From positions 15,089,420 to 15,153,419 of the forward strand of contig NW_024736071.1 in the NCBI RefSeq assembly GCF_018991925.1: a stretch of DNA of 64,000 nucleotides, read 5' to 3'. This DNA is from Homarus americanus (taxonomy: Eukaryota > Arthropoda > Malacostraca > Decapoda > Nephropidae). The position numbers were made by a program, and so were the translations under genes. A model generated the notes under the pieces. It did no database searches. It had not been told where the DNA came from and was given only the letters and a program-made list of their open reading frames with translations. This document shows, one piece after another, positions 45,856-59,900 of the stretch. How positions within the stretch are numbered: position 1 is the stretch's first letter; every line of letters begins with the position of its first letter.

Positions 45856-46569
45856 CTAGCTCTTCTTCTGGACGAGGGTGCCGTCACTGAAGACGTAGCC
45901 AGAGGGTCCCTCCAGTAGGACTGTGACACCTGCCTTGCTGAACTGGACTTGAGTGCCATCATCCAAGATAGCGCCAGAGGGACCAAATAGGGCACGCTTC
46001 TGGCGGGCAGCCTGTTCAGCGGTGAACTGAATGTTGTTGCCGTCTTTTCGGACGATACCGGAGGGTCCCTTCACAACATTGAAATAGTTATCGGCTTCTT
46101 CCTGGGTGAACTGAACATTTCTGCCATCTTTTCTGACGATACCAGAGGGTCCCACTAGGTCACGCTTCTGGCGGCCAACCTGTTCGGCAGTGAACTGGAT
46201 GTTTTGGCCATCTCTGGTGACGATCCCGGAGGGTCCCACCACAATATTGTTGTAGTTCTCGGCTTCTTCTCGGGTGAACTGAATGTTCACCCCTGAAGGT
46301 TTGACGATACCCGAAGCGCCAACTATGTCTCGCGGACCGCCAGCTTCATCAGCAGAGAACTGGCGGTTCTTTCCTGTGGCGGAGACGGCACCTGAAGGTC
46401 CAACAAGGACGTATGCATGAGAGGTGACCACGATGGCGAGGAGACAGGTAACCTGCAGGTAAAATACATAATTAATAAATCAAAATTTTTAAACAAATTT
46501 GTATTGTATAAACTGATTTCTCGCCACCAAGTGTTAGGAGCGAAGGTGGCCACTTACCAGAAGATTCAT
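45856..46569 (-). CDS. Cuticle_1-type secreted cuticle protein C (202 residues, two exons)
   Basis: On the minus strand exon 1 is 46569-46558 (MNLL), the intron is 46557-46453 (GTAAGT...CTGCAG, phase 0), and exon 2 is 46452-45856. Residues 1-17 form a signal peptide (MNLLVTCLLAIVVTSHA). Seven cuticle repeats follow, for example GPSGIVTRDGQNIQF, GPSGIVRKDGRNVQF and GPSGIVRKDGNNIQF, separated by acidic linkers (TREEAEN, TQEEADNYFN). Two RQKR sites at residues 98-101 and 154-157 each stand three residues before a GPSG repeat and fit a furin-type cleavage site. The protein should be secreted and incorporated into the chitin matrix of calcifying exoskeleton, as known for this family. It differs from D mainly by loss of 15 residues after the first repeat. 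The frame is fully intact. Confidence 0.93.
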
Positions 46570-46649
46570 GTTGACTTGGTGTGAGGTGATGAGTAAACTG
46601 CTCTAGAGACTTCTGCAGGCCGGATGGTTGTGACATAATCTTGGTGAGC

Positions 46650-46695
46650 ACAGGCGTATATATACTGCTCTGGCGAGGTGGTTACGTGTTCCTTG
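46650..46695 (-). promoter_or_regulatory. core promoter of cuticle gene C
   Basis: TATATATA at 46657-46664. On the coding strand CACGTA (46683-46688) lies exactly 18 bp upstream, with spacer ACCACCTCGCCAGAGCAG. The hexamer has lost the palindromic G present in A, B and D. TGCTCACCAAGAT follows the TATA box. Confidence 0.8.
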
Positions 46696-48024
46696 GGCCT
46701 CTGGTGTGGTGATCTTCACAGGAATATTTCCAGTTTTTGCCAGTACTAGTTTCGTCGTCTCGGCGCTTTGTCTGGTGCGTTGCGGTTTTTTTTTTTTTTT
46801 TACACCGACGAGTTTTGTTTATCGTGAACATGTAGCCTCAAATGGTATCATTTACAGGTCAATACATAATACATCTACGAACTAAAATGAATTGTATTGA
46901 TATGAAAACACTGATGTACTGTGTCGTTAAGTGATATACATTAATGACGTATAAAGCTTTAAACCGGTAACATTAACGGGGCTTCCTGAGGAAGAAGCTC
47001 AAGGAGGATTAAGTAGATGATCTTAATGCAGACTATGTGTGTATTACTAACCTAAACTAACCTGAGCTAGGTAACCTAATAAATTGAACCTATTATTCTT
47101 TTATGACATTTACCAAGACAAGGATACACAGATTAAATTGAGCCGTACCACGATATGGTTAGTGATATTGTAGAAGTGATCATAATTATTGCAAATATTC
47201 CAAAAGCGCGTGTCCATATAGCACGTCAATAATTTAAAAGTGTATGCACGTTGGTACTACATACATGTATGGATATTGCAAATATGTGAACTGATAATGT
47301 ATAAGCTTTAATTTATACTGCTTTTCTTACACTGATATTTTAGATACGTTTATTGATAGTCCTTATAAATACACTGATGTTCAGGGAATATATTTTTTTT
47401 ACATATCAAAGACAAACCCTAATATTTTAGTTGTTTACGTTGATATTGCATCGATATTATATAAATCTAGCCTCATAATGGCGTATACTCATTGAAGCCG
47501 CAGTGATACGAGTTGAAATTTGCAAAAATGTACATAGAAATTTCAGATGTTAACTTGATTTTACAGATAAAAGTGTTCAAACTGTAAAACTGTCCATCAA
47601 CTCCAAAGGGATGCATGTTGGAACTGTATGGGAAGCATTAAGACTAAGATATAGCTGGGTTTAACGACACAAATCCAAACATCTCCGTGTTGGTGTAATG
47701 AAAATCAGTTGGTTACGGTAGAGTTTGAGTATTATTACGAGGCAGAGATAAACACATTCATGAAGGGAAAAGACTTATACTCTACAATGATAGAAGAGGA
47801 GAAAGGAAGACCACTGAAGCAAAAGTGATATAGAGAGACAAAGGGAGAACCAGACCGACATGAAAATACAGAAACAGAACATAAGGGATAGACATAACAC
47901 AGGGTTGCATAAAATGATGGCATATAACATCAAGAAGGCACACGTTTTCCTTAATTAAAATGCTCAGCAGTTTGGTGAGTACAATACATACTGTTGATAA
48001 GGAGACCAAGGGAATAATGATAAG

Positions 48025-48027
<3 letters not shown>
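46696..48027. other. upstream region of gene C and spacer
   Basis: The first 300 bp (to about 47000) align with the upstream region of gene D (51300-51555), sharing GGTATCATT.ACAG.TCAATA and TTAACGGGGCTTC. The rest is AT-rich spacer without a gene. Confidence 0.5.

Positions 48028-48084
<57 letters not shown>
48028..48084. repeat. (TA)n microsatellite
   Basis: About 56 bp of pure TA. Confidence 0.96.
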
Positions 48085-48086
<2 letters not shown>

Positions 48087-48189
48087 AAAAGAAAACACAG
48101 GGTTTCCATGTAATGAGGGACCCTAAAGCTTTCCTGCCACAACACTGTAACTGACCCCCCTCCATTCAAATTCTGCTGTGGAATTGAGC

Positions 48190-49414
<1,225 letters not shown>

Positions 49415-49428
<14 letters not shown>

Positions 49429-49523
49429 CTAGACTGTTATATTTCACACAAAGCCTGTTTAACATAAGCTCGTTGAACAGGCTTTGTGTGAAATATAACA
49501 GAGTCTACGACTGCTTTTAGTGT
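49415..49523. repeat. palindrome joining two SINE copies
   Basis: About 46-bp arms (ACTAAAAGCAGTC..AGACT, TTATATTTCACACAAAGCCT) repeat in inverted order as AACAGGCTTTGTGTGAAATA and so on to GACTGCTTTTAGT, around a loop of about 10 bp. The arms differ by a few bases. Confidence 0.88.
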
Positions 49524-49602
49524 CCTTGTGGGTTGGTCGGTAAGCGTTCCCTAGTCCCACCCAGTAGGTCGAGGGTTCGATTCCTGGCTGGTGAGGTCGT
49601 TG

Positions 49603-49604
<2 letters not shown>
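49515..49604 (+). repeat. tRNA-like SINE, plus copy
   Basis: A head-to-head partner of the minus copy. GGTTGGTCGGTAAGCGTTCC sits in the box A region and GGTTCGATTCC is a perfect box B, followed by GAGGTCGTTGATT and (TA)n. The body differs clearly from the minus copy although the flanking arm is nearly identical. Confidence 0.68.

Positions 49605-49640
<36 letters not shown>
49605..49640. repeat. (TA)n and inverted Penelope-like end words
   Basis: About 36 bp of TA followed by GCTGATAACC...GGTTATCAGC (49641-49673), a small palindrome made of the terminal word of the Penelope-like element. Confidence 0.85.
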
Positions 49641-49641
<1 letters not shown>

Positions 49642-50160
49642 TGATAACCATGTGGTTATATGTGGTTATCAGCATATACCTAGATCACGCGTACCTACAG
49701 TGATTTACTTGCATATATATATATATAATGCTTCACTACGTCTGGTTAGATCAATGCTAACTTCATCACAGGTCCATTCTTTCCCCTCATTTACGTTTAG
49801 TTTAATTTATGATAGACAATCTACACCAATGACCGCCTGACCTGATTCTACAAACTGGCAAACGTCTTGAGTGACAGTTTAACGGGAACATCCCGTCGAC
49901 ACCAGCAGATATTGAGATGCCTTCTCCAATACCATGTTTATACGGTCAATATATAGTATAGGAAAATATTTTGATGACTTACAACTACGAGTAAAAATCA
50001 CAAGTTTCAATTCCCAGTTTGTTATATCTCCTCAGAGACAGATTTTTACAAGAGGTTTAATTCTGAAGTCATCCAGAAGTTATTCATTGTATTTTGTGTT
50101 ATTATTTTTCTTTGTCCCATAACTTGTATAATTTATGAAAAGTCTGTATGATTTTGCAAT
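49641..50160. other. spacer, no gene recognised
   Basis: AT-rich. No gene. Confidence 0.45.
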
Positions 50161-50174
50161 AGTAAACTGATAAT

Positions 50175-50194
50175 TTAATTTCTCAAGAAATTAA
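50175..50194. repeat. inverted repeat downstream of gene D
   Basis: Same TTAATTTCT/AGAAATTAA block as at 45621, marking the downstream edge of the C/D duplication. Confidence 0.7.
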
Positions 50195-50285
50195 CCCACT
50201 GAGTCAGGATGATATTCTCAACACTAACATTTGATGAAAGCAAGGAGAAGTAAATCTGATAGTTGTTCATTGCATTTGCATATTC

Positions 50286-50291
50286 TTTATT
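50286..50291 (-). promoter_or_regulatory. poly(A) signal of cuticle gene D
   Basis: AATAAA on the minus strand 84 bp after the stop codon. Confidence 0.68.
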
Positions 50292-50374
50292 TTGTAAGTG
50301 TCTGTTTATAGTACAACCAATACAGAGAAGAGTCGTAGACAGAGTTTTGGGTCAGGTATTCTGAGTCTTGCCTC

Positions 50375-51165
50375 CTAGCTCTTCTTCTGGACGAGGGTGC
50401 CGTCACTGAAGACGTAGCCAGAGGGTCCCTCCAGTAGGACTGTGACACCTGCCTTGCTGAACTGGACTTGAGTGCCATCATCCAAGATAGCGCCAGAGGG
50501 ACCAAATAGGGCACGCTTCTGGCGGGCAGCCTGTTCAGCGGTGAACTGAATGTTGTTGCCATCTTTTCGGACGATACCGGAGGGTCCCTTCACAACATTG
50601 AAATAGTTATCGGCTTCTTCCTGGGTGAACTGGACATTTCTGCCATCTGTTCTGACGATACCAGAGGGTCCCACTAGGTCACGCTTCTGGCGGCCAACCT
50701 GTTCGGCAGTGAACTGGATGTTTTGGCCATCTCTGGTGACGATCCCGGAGGGACCCACCAAAACATTGTACTGGTTCTCGGCTTCTTCCCGGGTGAACTG
50801 AACGTTCACTCCGGTAGGTCTGACGATACCTGAAGCTCCGACCACATCATGTGGTCCGGCGGCATACTGAGTTACGGACTCCCTCTGGGTACCGGCCTTT
50901 TGGGCAGCTTCATCAGCAGAGAACTGGCGGTTATGTCCTGTGGCGGAGACGGCACCTGAAGGTCCAATAAGGACGTAGGCACGAGAGGTGACCACGATGG
51001 CGAGGAGACAGGTAACCTGTAGGTAAATTGTATAGTCACTAAGTCTAAATATTTGCCCATGTAAAAGTTCCTATAAACATATTTATATTGTATAAACTGA
51101 TCTCTTGCCACCAAATATTAGGAACAGAAAGAAAACAGTAGGTGGCCGCTTACCAAAAGCTTCAT
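50375..51165 (-). CDS. Cuticle_1-type secreted cuticle protein D (217 residues, two exons)
   Basis: On the minus strand exon 1 is 51165-51154 (MKLL), the intron is 51153-51017 (GTAAGC...CTGTAG, phase 0), and exon 2 is 51016-50375. Signal peptide residues 1-17 (MKLLVTCLLAIVVTSRA). Seven repeats lie at about residues 22-36, 64-78, 92-106, 120-134, 148-162, 176-190 and 201-214. RQKR sites are at 113-116 and 169-172. The residues from about 92 to the end are nearly identical to gene C, while the first 90 residues, the intron and the promoter differ more. It contains a 15-residue segment (AQKAGTQRESVTQYA region, about 42-57) missing from C. Role as for C: secreted exoskeleton matrix protein. The frame is intact. 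Confidence 0.93.
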
Positions 51166-51242
51166 GTTGACTTAGTGAGATGGTGAGAAAATTGCTCTAG
51201 ATGCTTCTGGAGGCCGGATGGCTGTCGCATATCTTGGTGAGC

Positions 51243-51290
51243 ACTGGCCTATATATACTGCTCCAGTGAGGTGGTCACGTGTTCCCAAGG
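51243..51290 (-). promoter_or_regulatory. core promoter of cuticle gene D
   Basis: TATATATA at 51250-51257. On the coding strand CACGTG (51276-51281) is 18 bp upstream with spacer ACCACCTCACTGGAGCAG, and GCTCACCAAGAT is downstream. Confidence 0.82.
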
Positions 51291-54194
<2,904 letters not shown>

Positions 54195-54372
54195 TTCTGT
54201 TTTTGTTTCTGTTAAATGACAGGATGAGGGAAATAAGGAAGAGAGAACTGTACTTATTTGGTAGAGCCGTTTATTATGGAATGTTTCTCATAATTTTTAT
54301 CTGGTAATATGCATTCTAAGAATAGCACTGACCCCGATCTTCATAGAATGACCGATTAGTCTCATGACACTT
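54195..54372 (+). repeat. dispersed repeat, copy 1
   Basis: Aligns with 56036-56206 in the same orientation. Shared blocks are TGTTAAATGACAGGAT, GAGGGAAATAA/AAGGGAAATAA, TTTATTATGG.ATGTTTCT, ATCTGGTAA and TCTTCATAGAA, then GACTAGTCTCAT-like. Class unknown, no coding capacity. Confidence 0.7.
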
Positions 54373-55783
54373 AGTTTAGTTGAATGTTGTAGCCGTGGAA
54401 GATCATAGTAACTGGTTCCAGCTGGATCACAAGATGTGACAGTTCTGGAGAACAACAATTCAGCGAACCAAAGCGAATAGAGTAAAATAAAAACCGAAAG
54501 CCATAGAAAGAGAGAGAGAGAGAGAGGATGAGCAGACGCAAAGTCCTAGGTCCACACTCAAGGTCACTTGGCTGGTACCTGAGTTCCCAACACCTGCAAC
54601 AAAGACTGGTCAGGGGGGAGGGGTACCAGGGAGTATCTTGTAGTGCCTCGTTGATTTATGATCTGGTTCAGACAGGGTCTTTAACACCCGTAGGTTAGGA
54701 GGGAAGCCTACTTTCATGATATCTAATAGTACATGAATCCTTATATTAGTACTACCATAGGTCAGGTGGACGGTTTCATAACACTTGACAGTACCTTGTT
54801 AATAAAAGACCCGATAAATATCATTGATACGTTACCCACAGGTCGGGAGTGGCATTATAATAGTACCTGACAGTGTCTTGTTAATTGATTACCTGTCAAT
54901 GGGTCACTATTTATGGGTACGGTGGAGAGATGGTCATTCTAGTTTGGATTGGCAGTTCACTGATCCTAATTAATGAATGACCTGTGAACCCAGCACCTGA
55001 ATAACGTCATGATATTGGTACAAGGGCAAGTGGATGTTTACAGTTTCGCCTAAGTAGATAAACCAATAACACAGCTGGCGTGAGTTATTTAGCGAAGTAG
55101 TAAAACATAATAAAAATAAGTTGAAGACAAAGAGAAAATTGAATCTAGTAAAATGTATAAATTTCTTCACCCTCGATGATTGTTTTTATTGATGACACCT
55201 TTTTATATATTTAAATGAGGTTAATGAATAATTATGTTGATTCAATGAGTCAGTTGGTATTTTATTGATCAGATTAAGAAGAGAGACACAGCAGGTGTTG
55301 TGTAGAAGTAAGTAATAGAATAAAGGTGAAGAAGACAGACTTAAAGAATAATACATTGTAAAGAACATGAATTATGGATATATGATGGAGAATTATTGGT
55401 AATTAAATATATGCACAAAAAAAAGACTGTTGCGCCGTCCGGGAATAATTTAATATTAGCTTGAATAGCGGAAGGGTAAAAAAAAAAATGCTCCTCTGGT
55501 GTGTCCTGTACTGTAGTGATCCTTTAAGATTCGTGTTTTTGTATAATTTCCAAGTCATAACTGATATTCTTCTAGCTATCCTTGCTTTTTGTAACACTTT
55601 GTTGTACCTTGTCAATGTAAAACCATTTGATGAGTTGTGGTAGACGTGTGTTGGAACACCATCAGTCATACGCTTGCGGAAGAACTTGAATTGTTCCATC
55701 TTAACTCCTATAAAACAACACCCTAACCTTTCCTCCCCTAAAGAAACACGCTCTTCCTGCGTCCCTCCTTCCCTAAGATATCC

Positions 55784-55784
<1 letters not shown>
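54373..55784. other. spacer with short (GA)n run
   Basis: Contains (GA)n at about 54507-54528. Weak internal repetition of ACCTGACAGT.TCTTGTTAAT words at 54780-54900. No gene. Confidence 0.45.

Positions 55785-55855
<71 letters not shown>
55785..55855. repeat. (AG)n microsatellite
   Basis: About 71 bp of pure AG. Confidence 0.97.
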
Positions 55856-55858
<3 letters not shown>

Positions 55859-56000
55859 ATTTGCTTTATTTTGTGCATGGAATGCCATGTAATAAGTACT
55901 AAAGTGAGTTAATATATTATAACATGCCGCCATTATCTTTGTCTACACTACATTAAAAGCTATTGTGAATTTAGTAGTACTTGTCAATGCCGTTCCACAA

Positions 56001-56039
56001 TCTCTCTCTCTCTCTCTCTATATCTCTCTCTCTCTCTCC
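56001..56039. repeat. (CT)n microsatellite
   Basis: Short CT array with a TATAT interruption. Confidence 0.9.
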
Positions 56040-56206
56040 TTTTGTTTTTGTCTCTGTTAAATGACAGGATAAGGGAAATAACGACAGGAGTACTGTACTT
56101 AACGGGTAGACATGTTTATTATGGTATGTTTCTGATAAATTTGCATCTGGTAAAATACATTCTAAGATTACCACTGACAATGATCTTCATAGAACGGCCG
56201 ACTAGT
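56036..56206 (+). repeat. dispersed repeat, copy 2
   Basis: Partner of 54195-54372. It stops where the LINE A sequence starts, so the LINE probably inserted into, or recombined with, this repeat. Confidence 0.7.
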
Positions 56207-56481
56207 CTCATATATAACGGCACTAAATACGATTGGAGCAACGTCACTAGTGGAGTTCCGCAAGGCTCAGTACTTGGACCATTATTATTTATTATATACA
56301 TAAACGCTATAGATATCGGCGTAGACAGCAACATAAGTAAATTTGCTGATGACACTAAAATAGGGCGTGTAATTAAATCTGACGAGGACTCCACAAAACT
56401 ACACTAAGATCTAAACAAATTTTTCGAATGGTGTGAAAAATGGCAGATGAAATTCAATGTTGACAAATGTAAAGTACTCAG
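56207..56481 (+). pseudogene. LINE family A reverse transcriptase, 5' piece (split by Ty3/gypsy)
   Basis: Encodes the RT blocks TSGVPQGSVLGPLLFIIYIN (motif B) and FADDTKIGRV (motif C, catalytic Asp pair intact), then a stop at 56404-56406 and further FFEWCEKWQMKFNVDKC-type sequence up to the insertion point. CR1/Jockey-type LINE. The frame resumes after the LTR element at 62555, so the two pieces were once continuous. The in-frame stop shows the LINE was already decayed or has decayed since. Confidence 0.88.
56477..56481. repeat. target site duplication of Ty3/gypsy element, left
   Basis: CTCAG, repeated at 62550-62554 directly after the other LTR. Confidence 0.92.
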
Positions 56482-56904
56482 TGTGGTGTGGTGGATGTAA
56501 TCCTAGACAAGGTTCTTGAAACTCCAGGGCACGAGCAGTAGGTATATTCAATAAGTGGTACAAGGCTGGGCGTGATAGCCAACCGATACAGGAGCGGTTA
56601 CTAGGGACCCCGGACCGTAGGTAGGCCGAGGCCGATCTGAGGGAAATTAGCTAGCCAGGCAAGGGGAGTTGCTAGACATTCCTAGGACAATAAATGAGGT
56701 CTTCTAATTACTCGACTAGCGCGGTACAGACATAGTACATCGGGACATAGTAAATGAACATAGGCATTAGACATAAGCATGGACATCAGACATGCTATAA
56801 TAATATGTAGTGATACAGACATGTGAATAAATGGTACAATGAATGGTAACAAGAGTCCTGGTGTCAGGCGTGTTCACATATCTTGGTATGTACATATCTA
56901 TACA
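56482..56904 (-). repeat. 3' LTR of the Ty3/gypsy element
   Basis: In element sense the LTR starts TGTATAGATATG and ends CACCACACCACA (TG...CA). It differs from the 5' LTR by one indel (GTGGTACAAGG against GTGTACAAGG) and two substitutions (near 56596 and 56811). The stop codon of the polyprotein lies inside it. Confidence 0.96.
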
Positions 56905-59900
56905 CCTCCCTCCCCCTTTACGCTCGTAGTGCAATCTCGAGCGGCTACGGACTCTTTTTCCATGAGTCGGGGGGAGCGGCGAGGGACAATGGGAGGATCA
57001 ACTGACGACCTTCGTTCCTGGTCTGGGCAAGGGGACACAGGGGACGGGGAGGAGGGTTCGTCACTAGAGGATGGCACTGGGCGGAGATGGCGTCTGTTTC
57101 GCCACCACACACGACCACTGGGGAGGCGGACTTGGTACGAACGAGGCTCGCCACGGCCCATGACGACCCCAACCTTGTCCCAGCGGTGTGACGTCGGGTC
57201 CTGGATTCGTACTTGCTGGCCGACGGCCAACCTGGGAAGGGGGCGGGCTTGGGCGTCATAGTGGCTTGTCACTTGGGCCATCCGGGCAGCCTCACGGCGG
57301 TCACACTCGTCCGCCTTGATCTGCCATTCATCTAAGAAGGACTGGGGGTGGGCAGGCACACAAGTACGAAGGGGGCGGCCATACAACACCTGGGCAGGAG
57401 AGCGTCCGGCAGGGGTAGGGGTGTTACGGAGTTCCAGTAGGCCCCTGTCGAACTCCTCGCAGTCCAGGTTCCCCGTCGGTGCTGTCTTGAGGATGAGGTA
57501 TTTTACGGACTTTACCGCTGCCTCGGCGTGGCCATTCGCCTGCGGGTAATGAGGGGAGGTGACGATGTGGTGGACGCCCCAGCGTTCGGCGAAGCTCTTG
57601 AACTCGTGGCTATTGAACGGGGGCCCACCGTCGGTTCGGAGGCGGAGAGGCACTCCGACTTCCCGGAAGAAGCAACAAAACATCCGGATGACCCTGGAAG
57701 AGGTGGTGTCCCGACCACAGGGAACTACCACGGGCCATCCAGAGAGCCTGTCGGCGACCACCAGGAAAGACTTTCCGGCCACATTAAAGAAGTCGGCGGA
57801 CACGGACTCAAAGGGCCGCTTTGGGAGGTCGTTGCACAGGTACGGCTCTTGTTGCTGGCTGGGTTGGAGTTGCTGGCAAGGCTCACAGGCCTCAACCGTG
57901 CTCTTAATATCGGCGTCAATACCAGGCCAGAAGACGGTCTGACGGGCTCTGCGCCTGGTGGCTTCAACGCCGCGGTGGCTGTCATGGAGGCGGGATAAGG
58001 TGCGCCGGCGGAGGGCAGCGGGAACGACGATCCTGGGGCCGTACAACACCAGCTCTCCGTCCGCATAGAGGCTATCCCTTAGCTTCCAGAAGGGGAGGGC
58101 GGAGGCGTGAATGTCGTAGCGGTTGGTGGGGAATCCAGCGGAGACGTAGTCGAGGAGTTGGACGTATGCCGGGTCTTGAGCGGCGGCGATGCGAAGCTCC
58201 TGGAGAGTCCTATCGTCTTCGATGGAGGGCGTCGTCGTCGTCTTGTCAGCAAGAGAAGTGGCTGTGTGTGTCACTAAAGACCGAACGTGAGCAGCGGCCG
58301 TGGTACAGTCGACTTCATCTTCAGGTGTGGGGCGACTAACAGGGGCTCGGGAGAGGGCGTCTGGTATGCACAGAAGCTTCCCGGCGCGCCACACAGCTGT
58401 AAAGACGTAAGGGGCGGTCTTCTCTTTGAGACGTTGGAGGCGAGGATTTTCGATGGCGTCCAACGTGTAGTGATTGAGGATGGGTATGAGCGGGCGATGG
58501 TCCGTCATGAGGGTGAAATGCCCAAGGCCGAACAGGTAAAGGCGGCACTTGGCCATAGCCCAGGCGACTGCCAGCATCTCTAGTTCAATGGTGGCGTATC
58601 TGGTCTCCGTGTCCGTCAAAAACCTGGAGCCACACTGAACTAAGCACAGTCTACCCTGGCCGTGGTCTTGAAGGAGGGCATATCCGAGGCCGTATAGACG
58701 GGAGGCGTCGGTCTGGAGGACCACTGGTAAGGACGGGTCGAAGGGTGCCAGGACTGGTGGTGACAGCAACGCCTTCTTAACATTCCTGAACGCTAGGTCG
58801 TGGTCAGGAGTCCAGAGGAAGGAGCGCTTGGGGCTCATGAGGGGGCGTAGAGGTTGGGCTGATGTGGCGATTTTAGGGGAGAAGTCGGCCAGCTGATTTA
58901 CCAGGCCCATAAATGAGCGAAGGTCGGTCAGGTTCGCTGGAGTAGGGAAGTCCCTGATGGCCTTGACCTTCTCCTCATCAGCTGAGATCCCCTCTGGCGA
59001 GATGTTGTAGCCGCAGTAGTTAACTTGGGGGGCGGCGACCACAAATTTATCTTTGTTCAGGGTGATACCATGGGCACGACATCTTGTGAGCATCAGATGA
59101 ACTCGGTTCAAGTGGGCCGGGAGATCATCGTCGAAGAGCAGGATGTCATCTACGACCTTCACGCAGTTGGTGACACCCTGCAGAGCCATATCCCCACGGA
59201 GGCAGTACGCATCCCCCGTTGCTGCGAAGCCCATGGGTCCGCGGCAGTGTTGGAAGCGGCCGTAGGGCGTGATGAATGTAGTGAGGTGGCGATCTTCTTC
59301 CGCCAGGTCGACTTGCCAGTACCCATGTAGTGCATCCGCCGTGGTAAAGAACTTTGCAGACGGGGTGACGCTGCGGACTGCTTGGATGGGCGTAGGCGAT
59401 GGATGGGCGGGACGGGAGACCTGCGAGTTGAGATGGGTGAGGTCCACTGTGATGCGAACACCTACAGGCTTGGGTGCCAAGACCATAGGGTGGCACCACT
59501 CGGAGGGCTCCTCGCCAGCGTGTCTGATGATCCCCTGCTGCACCAGAGAATCGAGCTCCGCCTTCACCTTGTCCCGTATGGCAAAGGGGATAGGCCTGGG
59601 TGTGTGGATGGCGAAAGGCGTCGCGCCAGGCTTGAGGTGGATTCTCATCGGGGGGCCTGTCATCTTCTTGAGCGGCGTCTTCTGGAGGTCGGGCTTGGAG
59701 ACAAGGACGTCGCTGAACTGACGAAAAAAGAACTCCCGGGCGGCAGCAGGTGTGGTCATGGCTGAAACAGGTATCTCTGCACACCTGTTGAGGTGTGTCA
59801 CAGCGAGGATGGGCTTTGGGAACTCGGATGAGACGATGGCCAAGTCCTGACAATGGCCACATGACAAGAGAGGGGTTTGGATGCCCTCATGGACGTGGAC

